From positions 58,225 through 122,224 of the forward strand of contig QLIY01000393.1 of assembly GCA_003260075.1 (NCBI GenBank): a DNA stretch of 64,000 bases. Reading direction: 5' to 3'. This document shows, in pieces, positions 22,801 through 37,800 of the stretch. The first letter of the stretch is position 1. Each line of letters starts with the position of its first letter. This DNA is from Phallusia mammillata (lineage: Eukaryota > Chordata > Ascidiacea > Phlebobranchia > Ascidiidae). The notes under the pieces are model-generated. The model saw nothing but the letters and a program-made list of their open reading frames with translations, searched no databases and was not told the DNA's origin. A program made the position numbers and the translations under genes.

Positions 22801-25800
22801 GTCAACCGTTTTCTTGTATCCAAACTTTCCGTCGTATTTAACGCAACGCGTCCTCCCTTAAGACACCTTGCATGGGATTATAGACGAAAACAGCTGCAAA
22901 AGACTGTTCAAAGGTTCACGTGATGCACTAGTTCATTTGGCAAGTTTTCCTTATCTGCAGAAGTGCATGGGCTTGTACCACGGTTCCATCCGCTTTTGTT
23001 GAGTAGCAAGACTCTCTTATGCAACTGTTTCTGCCAGCTGTAGCCTATCACGCAGTTGGCCAATCACCACTCGATACGAATGTGTCGTATCTCCAGTGGT
23101 GGGATTCTGGCGGTTCGCACCAGAAATTTTATGAGATCAGCGAACCGGTTAGCATTTCTGGTTACTGTCAATCGACTTTTTGTTACAGAATCTAAAAAAA
23201 ATATGAGATTTGTGATAGAACCGGCTGACAAAAAATTTGAATCCCACCACTGCATATCTTTTTTTTTTAGCACTCCATCAAATGCAACTATCCAGCGAAT
23301 AAGTAACTTTGTAATGTGAAACTGCGTTCAGGGTGAAGGTTTCCGGTCATCCATGTACGATCAAACAGTTTCGATGCAAGAACCTGACCGTCTCATTATA
23401 TATTTGTGAGTGGTACATTGACCATAAATGACGTCCTCTTTCGCAACTAGTAACGCTGGTGCTTCTTACCAAATGTAGGCTACCTTCCTGTATATTAACA
23501 TGTAGACTCATCGATGACATTGATGTTTTGATTGATTTAGGTTTCGAAGCGCCGGGCGCATACCTGTACTTCTTTTCCTTTTAACTAGACTAGATCTTGT
23601 CCAACTAACGAAATACCGAGATTATTCAATTCTAATAACGACAAAGCAATCGAGCGTAAACTACATGACATAAAAAACAGGGTAGGTGAAAATATCAAGT
23701 TAGGCAAAATTGATCAAAACAAACAACTCAAGAACACGTGGTACGAACAAAAAACAGAAAACTTGTAAAATTGAGTGATACAAAATAAATATGACAACAA
23801 TGAATTGAAAACCTTAGGTAAACACAGATCAAAAAACAATAACAACCACATAAAAGTCAATTAATTTCATTTTAAAGCATAACAATGATAAAATAATCAA
23901 AAGTCAGTGAACGTGAATATTTTCAATTCGCTACAACTCTCACATTGTTTGCTTGTTGACAGATGTTGAAAGGGGGGGGGGTGTATGTGGACGTAGGTGT
24001 GTAAAAGCATAACAATTATAAAATAATCAAAAGTCAGTGAACGTGAATATATACAATTCGCTACAACTCTCACATTGTTTGCTTGTTGACAGATGTTGAA
24101 ACCATTGTGAAAAAAGTTTATGCAAGTGATTTGAAGCAATTTAATCTGAAGGTTTGGTACACTCTGTTTTTCGAGTAGTTTCAGATAATTAAAATAGCAA
24201 CTTTACACAAATCATGTTTTGCAGCCTTTTCGGATTTGCCACACTGACTGTGTCAGAGTAAACAAGCTGCCCAAAAACGCAAAGAACGACGCAATTAGGA
24301 GGGCGTTTATGAACAAGAAAAAAGGTGGTGGAAAGGTGACAAAAGTTGAACGAAAAGGAAACAGCACAGAGGCAATCGTTTATTTCGCCAAGTATCAAGG
24401 TTTGTTCTTTACTTTTTTATTCATGTCAAAAAGATTTAAACTTCTGGTTCTCATCTTCTGTAGATGCTGCACGGATTGTACATCGGGCTAAAACAATTGA
24501 GTTACTGGTCAGAAATAAACCTGTTGACATTTCACTCTACTTTCAAAACATGAGTGAAGAAAGTGAAACCAGAGACAGCCGTGAGGAATCAAGCGAAGAA
24601 GAGAAATATGTTCCCGTCACTAAACCGAAAAAGACGCAAAAACCAGTCAAGCGAACACAAAAAAGCCGTAAGTGTCCCAAGGCGCACAAATTTAACCCAC
24701 TGTTTTGTATACTTTTTGAAATTAGTTTTATTCCGTCCAGTTGCATTATAGGCTAAAAAACTTTTCCATTGCTATATGTTATTTTCTGCCACTAAAAGAA
24801 ATATTTGCCTTAATTCTAGGTACACCGGTGCAGGAATTTGAAATTGCCCCTCCCGTTGATGTAGATATCATTTTATTTGTTCGAAAATCAAAAGACGGAT
24901 TCGAATCATTACTCCGGGATCTTACGGGTATTGCGGAACTTGAAAGAACTGAAAAATCTTCTGCAAATGGAATGGATTTTAAATTTTGCTTTAAACCCTT
25001 TATCGAGGTAAGATAAACAGGAATTCACGACTGGAATTAACCCTTCAGCGCCCATGTAGACCAGCGATCATGGCACACTCCCATGTAAACTAGCTATTGA
25101 AGGCGTCGTTCGTCATACCGAATCAGCATGTCACCAAGCAGTTTTAATATTACGCCATCAATAGAACTGGCATACTATGATCTATATCTAAAGGCCACTG
25201 AATATTTCTATTAAAGTAATTTTAATTAGCTAGTTGTGAAATGATGGCCTTAACAAGTGATTTGGATGAAGAAAACGCCCAAAAACTCGTGATGTAAAGC
25301 ATTTCGAAGTGAACTGTGCTTTTCGTTATTTAGGATTTAGACGACGACTTAAAGTGGGGGGGGGGCAATCAACAAAAGTTCGAGGTTAAGTGCAAAAATG
25401 TAATGAACGCCTTTTTCGACCAATTTTCTTGCAAATCGGCTAGTTACGAACCAACTAACCTAATAAATCTTCGACGCTCAATGTTATTGAATGAAGAACA
25501 CGATTATCTCAAAGTCGAAGTGAAGAGCAAAAAAGTGGTTGAAGTCAACGTCAGGTATGAACACATTAGTACTTTTAATTGACCCCAGCGTGTTGGATGT
25601 GTACCATTCTTTTACAACAAAACGGAATTGTTGCGTTATTGTCTCGTAAAGCAACCATCTCCCCGTAGCATACCCTTGTTTCTGTAAAGGGCACCATTAA
25701 GTACAATAGATTGGTGTCCCAAACATACAAGGAAATACAATTTGGAAAAGTGACATGCAGCTTTAATTATTTGAATTACTAGGCTTAAACTGCAAATGGT

Positions 25801-28800
25801 TTTTTTGGTCGAATACCGAGCATCTCACGTTAATGTTTGAAGCATTGTGACATCACAAGCTTTCTTAATTCCACGTTAGTTTTACAGCATTCCAATTCTA
25901 AGCTTTCTTACGTCACCAACGTTGTAGAAGCCAGCACAGGCCAAGAAGTACGCGTTTTTCACTATCTAACGCTTTAACGCATTAAAAACATTGTTTTTGC
26001 TCTTTCTTAGATATCCTTAACACTATAGTTTCGTATGTTAGCAGGGCATAAATATGCAAATTTAAAGCTCGGGCCAGCTCGTGCAACTGATCGGCCTAGT
26101 ACCTAGCATAAAAACAGCGATGTTCTTGCATGAATTCGCGTTCTATCGTAACTGTAATTTCATAAACTTTGATTTTTTACTACATTTCTTTTTTTGTGTA
26201 TTGACGAAGATGGAGTCTGACGTCACCAGGTCAAGTGAAAGTAACCGGGACCAGGCATGACGTCACTGCTGCTTTGGATTACCTCAAAGAAAAGTGTGAC
26301 ATCATTGAAGGAAACATGTCATTCCAAATACAACACTTTCGGTTGGTGTTATTGTTATTATGTTTTTCTTCTCGAAGTTTGTCCGACTCGTTTTGCCATC
26401 AACTGTTTGATGTATTTTGCTGAAACTTACACAGATGGTAGGTATAGTTATGTAGGTGTGCTTTTTGCTTCGTTTATCTTGCTAACCCCATTTACTCCAC
26501 CAAAATTGGTGAGTTTTAAAAAGTGTCGAAATTGGCTGAAATGTGGATAGCGTGTAGAATATGTCGATTGTAGTGTTTAACCCTGTAGCCCCAACAGAGG
26601 TGTCGATTTGTTTTGTTTTACTCTGTTTTGTCACTATATACCATTTTTTGTATAGTTTGTACTTTTAATAGCATAATTATTTAAGCCCAATACTGATCGC
26701 TGTGTTTTACTGTGCAACACCAAACCAGGTTATAGTAAATGTGCAATGGCAAAATGTGCTGAGCCACACTTCTAGTTTCAAAAGGTTTGTTAGCAGTGTC
26801 ATTAAAATAGCCTATGTGTTTGTAACAGTGCTTTGCGCGAATGCAACATTATTGATGGGATTGAAAAGAAACTGCAAAACGATGTTGAAATAAAGACGAT
26901 GGAGGAAAAGAAAGATGGAAGTGGAAAAGTAATATTCAAGGGACCCAGGACACTGGTGGAAGAGGCTAAAGCGAAAATGCACGCAGCAGTTTTGGTAAAA
27001 AACGCCACATTCTGTTAATTGGTTTTGTTGTTTTCTTTGCACAAACAGATTCGGATTGGTTTGAACTTCAAGTTCTATTTTCACCACCATAACGATATTT
27101 CTATTGGATAAAATTACAGTTTACGCAAAACCAAATAAATTTTATTGTAGCCTTATAAAGTCCCTGCAGGTAATAATGGTCCACTTATGAAATATTCCCT
27201 GCAACTAAACACTATTATACCAAACGCACAGGGATTTTAAAATCAAAACTAGACTTTCTCACACATTAAAATGCAAGCAATCGTTCTTAACTCATACCTT
27301 TCGATACCTTAACACGCTTTTGGTACCACGATCTTGACGATAATACGTTCTTTACTTACCTTATTAGGAGTTAACAACACGTTCTATACCAAACCTTGGA
27401 AGTCGGTCAGAGTTTCTTTTATCAGCTTTGAAAAACGATGAACATGAACTACAGGAAGGAATGGTTGATGTGCGACAAATTATTCAATCTCAGTTTGACA
27501 CTGACAAAATATATGGTTAGTTTACCTAGATTTCTGATAATGCTTTGTTCCTGAGTTTGCTTTAGACTCGGATCAAAGAAAATAGATAAAGTATAGACCT
27601 ATGGAAGAAACCGACAAAATGGTGATAATGTGTCATATATTTTGTTTGTTCTTTGATTCTGTCGCAGAACCTGTTTTGTGAATGTCATAAAATGGTAAAA
27701 GTTTAAACAACACCACACCATCACCATCACATTGTAAAACAAACTGTCGACTTCTTTGTCTCCTATTAGCAAAGAAATAGCGGACAAATACAAACATAAG
27801 TTGGCTTTATGCAACGGTGAGAATAAATTTATGATGTAATACGATACTAGACCGACGTAAGAGTTTTGCGAGAACAATTAAAACAAGTGACAATCAAAAG
27901 CTTTTTTCCGGTTTATTGATGGGCGGAGAAACAAAATATTTAATATTGTGTAATTTTCTGTCTCCATGTGGCACTAAAATAACATTTTGCTTTCAGGTTC
28001 TACGGTACAGGAATTTCAAATTGCCCATTCTGTTGATGTGGATGTCATTTTATTTCTTCGAAAATCAAAGGATGCTTTTAATTCATTGCGTCAGAATCTT
28101 ACGGGTGTCGCTGAACTTAAAATCATTACAAAATATTCAACAAACGGATTTGATATCAAATTTTGCTTTAAACCCTTTATCGAGGTACAACGTTAATTCG
28201 AGAACAAAAACATGCCCGATAAAGTCATAGTCGATAAAAGTAGTCAACTTCATATTTTTTCGTTATTTAGGATTTAGACGACGACTTAAAGTACAATCAA
28301 CATAAGTTCGAGGATAAATGCAAAAATGTAATGAACGCCTTTTTTAACCAATTTTCTTGCAAATCGGCAACTTACGAACCAACCAACCTAATGAGTCTTC
28401 GACGTGTAATGTCTTGGAATGAAGATCACCACTATCTCAAAGTCAACAAAAATGTTTCTGAAGTCTACATTAAGTATGAGCTGTAACGTGAATATACCAG
28501 TTACTTATTTTTGAAGGGTTTAAGGTTTTTAAAAATTGTCTCCCAGTAGCATGGTATTTTTATATACAAGCCTGTGGCGTTGATCCCAGAGAAAATACAA
28601 TTGAAATGCAATATATATCAAATTCGCAAATCATTGATTATGTTGAGTTGAGTTTATTATTATTCCAAACCCATTACTAAAAACTTGTTTCTTGCTGCAA
28701 TTACTTGCTTGTTGTTATACCATGGGGGGGGGGGCTCGCAAATCATTGATTATTTTGAGTTGAGTTTATTATTATTCCAAACCTATTGCTAAAAACTTGT

Positions 28801-31800
28801 TTCTTGCTGCAATTACTTGCTTGTTGTTATACCATGTGGTTAAAGAAACAGCATGTACGCTAACTGTGGTTTTGATTCCATTTCTTTTTTTGTTTCGATA
28901 AAGGTGGAGTCTGACGACACCGGGTCGAGTAAAAGTAACCGGGAACAAGCATGACGTCACAGCTGTCTTGAATCATCTTAAAGTAAAGTGTGACGTAATA
29001 GAAGATTACATGCAATTTCAAACGCCACATTTTAGGTTGGTACCATTATTGTTTGTTTTTTTAATGGTTAATAAGCTCGTCAACTCAGCTGAATGGTCTT
29101 TTTTGGAGAGATGTACCAAATCTTCTAAATTTGGGCTCAGCCGAAACCGAATATTCGGCAAAACTTAGACGTCACCCGAATTTGTACGTTGGGCGTTTGT
29201 CATGAAAACAAAAGTTTTTTGACCACGAAATGGCCTCGGCCATGATTGACAGCCTGTCAATAAATTACTGACTTTTTGTCTGGTAAAAACGATAATGTTT
29301 AAAAATAGTAATAATTGACGCGATTTTAGCTCAGACTCAGTTTGAAAAAGTGTGTAGCACCTTGGTAAGCAGAAAAGACATGTTTTACATTTTTGCAAAA
29401 AATTATTCGGTTTCACCCAAATATTTTTGCAAAAATAGCTGATTCGGACGAATAAATTCGGCAAACCGAATATTCGGCAAACCGAATATTCGGCACAAGT
29501 CCACTTTAAATAGCCTATATGTGTTTGTTAAAGTGCTTTGCGCGAATGCAACATTATTAATGGGATTGAAAAGAAACTGCAAAACGATGTTGAAATAAAG
29601 ACGATGGAGGAAAAGAAAGATGGAAGTGGAAAAGTAATATTCAAGGGACCCAGGACACTGGTGGAAGAGGCTAAAGCAAAAATGCACGCAGTAGTTTTGG
29701 TAAAAATAACTCTACAGAATCGGAATAATCACAAATTAAAATTTTATTTTCATTACCGGTCATTCTTGTATTAAACTCCCAAAACTATTTTGGCAAAACC
29801 ACATTTATTTTACTCACATTTTCAATCATTTTAACAGGTCAAGCCAAAATTAAAATCATTTTGTGAAGATATGACAGCAACTAAAGCATTTCTTTTCTTG
29901 TTTCGCAGGAATTAAGAACACATTCTTTGCCGCATCTTGGAATGCCTTCAGAGTTTCTCTTATCAGCCCTAAAAAACGATAAACACGAACTACGGGAAGA
30001 AATGGTTGATGTTCGACAAATCATTCAATCTCAGTTTGCCACTGACAGAATATATGGTGAGTTATAGAAATCTTTAATAAATTTGACTTTGTTGTCAGTT
30101 AACACTTGCAAAGGTATCATAGTTTTCGTGTTTGTCAGCACTGTTGCAGAGAACAAGCTGACTTTTCTTAACTGTGTAAGTATTTTATTTTACTTTTATA
30201 TCATTGTGTCTGATGTTATTTGCAGCGTCACTCCTCTTAAAACCAGGCGAGGTTTGCTTACAATATTGTGAGGTTTCTGAACTGAAAAAGGCATTGCGCA
30301 TCTTGAGTGAAATTATTGAACAGAAGACGATCAAAGTAACAGAAGGATTCGACGAATTGATAAACACCCCTGAATGGATAAGATTCAAGCATAATCTTAG
30401 TTCTTCTGGATGTTATCACATATACGTCAATGTAAGAGGTTATCGAGTTATTCTGACAGTAATAATGCGGTAAACGACGAAAGTCGAATTTACCTAACAC
30501 TGGTTTTACTAAAAGTGTATATCTCTGTTTATTAAGTTCTTAAATTCAGAAACAATGTTTCAATTCTGTCAAACAACGATTTTTTTGCCGAAATAACCTA
30601 ATCTCTCCACAAACACAAACTGCCCGAAGTTCCACAAAAAGCGCCAACCATGCTCGACTCGTGGACGATCAAAACTATTTCAAGGTTCAGAGGCAGTCTA
30701 ATACTCTGAAAGTAAAGTTTGGCTGTTGTGAACCGAAAATAAAGAAAGTTTGCCAAAATTGTTACTTTTAATTTTTAGGGTAAGCTTAATGACGAACAAA
30801 AACTTTCTTCCTAGTAAGACGAACGTATTTCAACGGCCTAAACTAAATAAATTTTAGGAATAAAACTGAATTATGGTAATGTTAAATAAATAACATTTAC
30901 CGACATAATTTTAACATACGTTTGATGCTGATTTAAAATTAACATTTGGTGTTGGTTTAACGTTTAAACAAAAGGCTCTGCGTTCGTTTATTGGAAGATA
31001 CTACATTTCCTTTGCGCCGATTTGTTACTATTTACTTAAATTACCAATATTTGCAGAACCCGAAGTCAAGTATTGACGTGGTCGGACTTACATATGCATT
31101 CCGCAAGGCATTTCAACAAGTGAGGGATTACATCGAGGAAAACGTCATTGTGACAAAGACGTTTGAGGAGAGATCGTTCGTTGTCAAATACTTAAAGCAT
31201 TATATTACATTGCGCAAAGATTTTAACAAAAACTCGAAAAACGTGAAATTGGATTACAATACGAGCAAAGATAATCCACATGTGACGTTAAAAGGAACGA
31301 AGGGGTCTGTTTCGCATGGTAAGAAAGTATTTGACTGCAGTATCTTTCTAAGTTCCTTTTTTACGGATTCTGAAAGGTTTTTTTTGGTTACGGCTAAAGG
31401 ATTTTTTTTGAAGAAGCGGATGTTGGAAAAGGTCTTTTGACCTGATTGAGCAAAAAAGAGATTTAATGAAAAAACAGGCATCTAGATTGTTTGGTTTTTC
31501 TCTCACGTCTTGATGTTAACCCATTGAGCTCTAGTTGAATAGTTAAGAATTACTTTGACTACACTTTCATTACAAACAATTTTAACAAATCTTGTTGCAA
31601 TATTGTAGCATTTACCTTTTCTTGCTTTGATTGTAGTGCTAGAATGGCTTAATGGAATCAGCAGTGATCTTTGCATTTTGAAACGTGACTTTAAGGAACC
31701 AGGAATGCCAAAGTATTTCCGAAGCAAAAACGGATTAAATCAGCTTAAAGTTATCGCACAAAAGAATCAATCCTTAGGTGTAGTTTGTCATACCGATGTC

Positions 31801-34800
31801 GAAGAAAGGACCCCTTTAGCAAAAGTACCGGTAACAGTTTTTTTTATTTAATAAACGATTGTGTTTTGACATTACTTTTGTAAAAAATGTTTTTTATGTA
31901 TTATGTCATAAAGCTAGTTTTGATGTTGTTGCTTCTTTGTTTTGTCATCAAAAGTGCTTTTAAGGCCTTTCAATAAAACAAAGTTTAATTATAAAGGTTC
32001 CACATTCGAGGTCGGCAGTGTCTGTGAGGATTCCAGATTCAAACATAATTCTCAAGTTATTGGTTTGTGACATCACCACTGTGGACTGTGACGCAATCGT
32101 GAATACATGTAACGAACATCTGAAACTAAGATCTTGTGGAGTTTCTGGAGAGTTTTTACGTAAAGGTTTTCATCGATGACTTACATGACAAAACTCTAAT
32201 TTTTATTTTTGTCACATAGATTTTTGGATGAATTTGAAAGGTGGACAAAGCATACAGGCAGAGCTGAACCAGTATCTGAAACCAAATGGAGGTAAACTCG
32301 AAACAGGGCAAGCTGTTAGTACTGGTCCAGGATCGTTGCCATTTAAACGAATCATTCACACAGTTGGACCTACGTACGATATGTTTGTTAATGGTGCTAT
32401 CTAATGCATACATCTAAATTTCACTAAAATCAAAAGTGACGAATTTTTAGTTGTTTTTTGTGTTTTTTTAAGTGAACTGAAATGTCATAAATAGGCTTAA
32501 AGCAGCGGTTCTCAAACTTTTCTATTTTTTTTTCATAACGATCCCTTCGTAAGTTTTTGGAGCACTCGCGGCTAAATATATTTATAAAACTAAAAATACC
32601 TTGGCAAAATAACACTTTCGAATTACCAACCAAAAGTAAATTTATTCCTTTTGAAAGTATTCTCACAGCACCATGCAGGATGAATTTAGTTTAGATTCGT
32701 AAGATCACTTTTCGTAAGATTGCGTGGAAATATTTCAAGGGCAATTTATTACGTCACAACCAAGACCAAACAAGACAATATATAGTGCGCGAACAATTGC
32801 CCCTGTTTGTTACTTGAAAATGAAGCAATGACTCCTTTTGTCACAGAAAACTCATTTGTCTGACTATTTTTTGCTCATACACTTGCAAGATCTAATGTTA
32901 CGTTGGATTGGAGAAATGCTTTAAGCTTCTCGCGGTCCCTCTGAAATCGCGTGCCGGACCCCAGTTTGAGAACCGCTGGCTTAAAGCGTGTAACAGAAAC
33001 TACAAAATATTTTATTAGTTTTTTTGCCTGTCACAAGTTGTCTCACTTCGCAGATGGAACCAAGAAAATTTTATCTTCTGCCAACAAAATTTGCGCAAAT
33101 GTGTGAGAAACTGTCTGAAGGAGGCAACAAAACACAATCTTTCATCCATTGCTATTCCCGCCATCAGTTGTGGTTTTTTTGGTGAAAAAGCTGCCACTTG
33201 TGTTCCAATCATCGTTAAAGCGATTGTTGACTTTGCAACCAATAACGAAGATGGCTGCCTTAGAGAGGTTAGTAGTATAATGATCGTAAATAAAGATGAT
33301 CCTTTTCAAGCGTTTTTAATCGAGATTTAAATTTTGTGATTTAAATTTAAGATCGGTCTGGTGGAGATGTTCAACGAAGAAATTAAAGCAGAATTCAAAA
33401 AATCCATTTCGTTGCTAAGAAAAGACGGAAATTTATCTTCTCCGATACCTGCCCGATTGGTATGAAACCAATGCTTATTTGGGTGAAATAATTGGACAAG
33501 ATTTTGAAATTTTAACTCTAGGTTTAACATGTTGCATTTTACTCTTTACAACTACTAAACGTGAGAATTCGTAAGTAGAATGAAGAAATTTAGCAGAAGT
33601 GATTAAATTTTTTGTTTGCGCATTTTTCACGTAGGTGCAAGCTAAAGAAGTGCGCATAAAAGAAAGTCGGCTAAAACTCAATGTAGTTATTGGAGACATT
33701 TCAACATACCAGGTAAACATATTTACACAGGCCATGCCAAAATTTTACCTTTTTTGGTTTAATTGCGTAATGAAATCAAAGCCGTCGTTTTAAATACCAT
33801 TCTTTATGCAGACTGATGTTGTTGTGACATCAACAACACCGCAAAATTTGGCAGGTTGCAACGGATCAGCGATATCAAAAGCTTTACTGAAGCAAGCTGG
33901 ACGTGGCCTACAGGTATTACAGAAAAAAACGTTTTTCTTTGACATGAATAATTAAATAGAAGTAGTTTACAAACCCAAAATATAGCATTAAACCAAAATA
34001 TATTCGCACCGCAGCATTGAAAAACAAAAATGTTTATCTTTGGGCTAAAAGGTTTTAACAATAATTTTTAGGTATATGTTGTACATATGTAAAAATGCGT
34101 TTCAGACGGCCTGTCATGCAGCAAGTCACCCTAAACTCAACATAGGTGATGTCGTAACGACCCCCGGATTTAATCTCCCTTGTCGGAAGGTGTATCACAT
34201 GATGTTATCAGACTACAATCCATACAATGGCCTGACAACTTTAAACAAGGCGATTTTAAAATGTCTTGATATGGCGGAACAATCTGGACATTCTTCAATT
34301 GCGTTTCCCGCATTGGGTGCTGGAGGTTTCTCTTTTCCACCAAATGAGGTTGTGAAGCTGTTGGATGACGCAGTACAAAGTTATGATGGCACCAATCTGC
34401 AAAATATCGATTTGATTGTTTTCAACAGCGACAACATTACTCTGAAGGTAAACAAAACACCTTGCTGTTGAAACACAACTTCCACGCAATTAAAAATGTT
34501 GAAATGTCATTCATGAAGACAATATCAGTAATATAAAAAACTATACCAAACATTTGGAGGTATAAATTAAGACATTGAAACAGGCACATTAACAATTTAA
34601 AAATAGCTAAAAGTTTAGACCTACATACACCTCATACAACAAAAGTTTCCGAAGTTAGACAGCTCTGCACCAGACAAAAAAAATATTTACCTGATTTAGT
34701 TTACCGTTTTACGCATATTCTACACTCTACAGCAGGGATCACGGCACACTCATACATAAATCACAGTACGCCAGGGCCATTGAAGGCGCTATACCGAATC

Positions 34801-37800
34801 AGCCGGTCACCAAGCATTCACCACCATATGGCAAGGCGTAGGCTAGAAAAATCTAGCCTGCGGTGGGATTCGAACCCACGACAGGAGTCTTTCCGGGACT
34901 CGCGCTCTACCAACTGAGCTACACAGGCTCAGTGGAGAATCCGCCGAAAGTCGAATCACAAGCACCGTTGCCTGCCTCGTATGCTGCACATGTCAGCTGT
35001 TGAAACACAACTTCCACGCAATTTAAAATGTTGAAATGTCATTCATGAAGACAATATCAGTAATATAAAAAACTATACCAAACATTTGGAGGTATAAATT
35101 AAGACATTGAAACAGGCACATTAACAATTTAAAAATAGCTAAAAGTTTAGACCTACATACACCTCATACAACAAAAGTTTCCGAAGTTAGACAGATCTGT
35201 ACCAGAGAAAAAAAATATTTACCTGATTTAGTTTACCGTTTTACGCATATTCTACACTCTACAGCAGGGGTGTCAAACTCATGGGGCTTCTAGGTCCACA
35301 TTGCAGTTGGAAATTATGCCAAGGGCCGCATGTGATTTTTAAATTAGTTTTATAAACTTTAACCAGGGGAGCACAACCTTTTCGTCAGGACGGCCGCATT
35401 GCAGATCCATATTTCACCTTGTTTTAAAATTACAGATGTAAAGAAATAGGTTTATATCATATGTACACCACCTATTGACGCCCAAAAAGCCCAGACTAGT
35501 TTCCAACTTTATGCGCAGATTGAGCTGCACAGTGTGAAGATCAGTCTTAACTGTTTATGACGTCATAATCTATATTGTGATGCCTGTGGTACCTGTTTTT
35601 TCGCATTGTTTGTACACAATAGGCGCACAAAAGTCTGACGCATATGGCTATTTAGGATGGTAATACTCTTTTCAGTACCACAAAATCTGTTTAGAGCAGT
35701 TTGAAAGTCAAAATATTTGGCAAATGTGTTTTATTTACGTCAGTACATATAATGTATTTAATAAACATGTTCATGGCCGCACAAACTCGTCTCTGTGGCC
35801 GCATGTGTCCGTACGGCCGCAAGTTGTGCACCCCTGACTGAAACTAAACGCTTTTTTTAGTTAGAGGAACGGTTTACTATAGTTTCTATTCATAACATAT
35901 GATTTTTTATTTCTTTATTAAAGTTCTAGCTGTAAATGTCTGTTTAATGAATAGCTTTAACTTTAAATAGTTAAAAAATTACTGTATTTTTACCCGCGGG
36001 CCGCACGTTTGACACCCCTGCTCTACAGTACAAATATAGCGTATACATACTGATAATTAAATAATTTACAAGGAACATGTTATGTTCCTAAACGGCAAAT
36101 ACTGCATACGGATGTCCATTTATTTTGTTTGCACGAGAAAGTCATGCTAATATGCATCATAAAAATATGCAGTGAATTTTGAATTTCTTTAGGCGATACA
36201 AGATGAATTAAAAGTTTACCACTCTCAACCACAACCAACATCAATCCCAGCTCCAGTTGCTACACGAAATAATGTTCAAGTAGTTGTTAAGCAAGGTGAT
36301 ATCACAGCAACTAGCAGCAGAGCGATTGTAAACTCGACAAATCGATTCGATCTATCAGGTTTGTTTCATTTCCGAAATGTAAGTAGAATTTTTAATGCCT
36401 ACATAGGCGCCGAGTTTCACAAGGTGGCGGACGTAAAATACGACGTCAATGCAGGCAACCACAAGACAAACTCAACGCCCAACTAACTTCCAATAAAATG
36501 GAACGTTCGTCAAAATCATAAAAAAAGGAATTTTTGAAATAATATTTATTTGAAACACTTCGCTGAAGCCTTGATTTAGAAAACTTAAAAGATGTTTCGG
36601 CACGTTGTTGCTTCTTTGTATCACCTAAAATAGCCATTTGTTACAGTACAATCGCATTGTACACAATAATGGCTAAACATTGACCGGGCAACAATTGTGT
36701 GTTAGGCGTCATAAACAAGGCACTAGCCAAAACAGGTTAGAGTTTTATACCACGTTTTGTTGCTTTTACGCCACATGCTTGTTTGAAGGCAAAATCGTTC
36801 CTGATTTTCCTGAGATTTTACGATGTTTTGAACCATAACGAAACAAACAAACCAAAATATCCACGGTGGCCGCCACCTGGAGGTTTCTCTTTTCCACCAA
36901 ATGAGGTTGTGAAGCTGTTGGATGACGCAGTACAAAGTTATGATGGCACCAATCTGCAAAATATCGATTTGATTGTTTTCAACAGCGACAACATTACTCT
37001 GAAGGTAAACAAAACACCTTGCTGTTGAAACACAACTTCCACGCAATTAANAACCCAAGGTGGCGGCGCCACCCCGCCACCGCCTATTCGGCGCCTATGC
37101 CTACGACTGAATGTGCAACTTTTGGCTTGTGAGGATAATTGTTCTAAACTGTGTTTCATTTTTTTAGGTTTCTGAACACATTTAATAGCTATTAAAAGAT
37201 GTTAATGGTAATATAAAATTAATGACGATATATATTTCTCTGGTTTTGATTAATTCCAGCTTTGTTGTTTGCTAGGTGCTGTAGGAAAGGCCCTATGCGC
37301 AAAAGCTGGGCGGAGCATTGCTCAGGAATGCGCTTATGGACCAATTTCTCAAACTCCCAACTTTCGTGTAACAAGTGGTGGAAATCTTTGTCAATACATT
37401 ATTCATCTTAACACCCCTCAAAACACCGGTCAACTTGAGAACGTGCTAAAGGAATGTTTTCGTGAAGCCGATCGTCTTGGAGTAAATGATTTGGCAATTC
37501 CCCCCGTTGGCACTGGTGATTGTGAAGTCGCATCATATTAAGCAAAATATCCCCTTCTCCACCCAAAATTGTTCTTGTCAACAAAGTACAGTTTAATTTT
37601 GAATGGTCTACTTTCTTGTTTGGATTTCGTATGTTGTCCACAGGGCACCACAAAATGTTTACTTGCTTTTCTGCTAAAATGCATACTTGATCACGTGATT
37701 TGAGTACCCATGCGATTCAATCAGCGGATACATCATAGCATAAGAATTGGAAAATATATGAAAAGAAACATACGATTGTTTCCACTTTGCAAAAAATATA

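Noticed and set aside
34855..34928. A functional tRNA gene on the - strand
   Set aside because: The acceptor, D and T arms look good, but the anticodon arm does not pair in the standard register and U33 is missing. The adjoining body is repeated elsewhere, so it is a SINE head.
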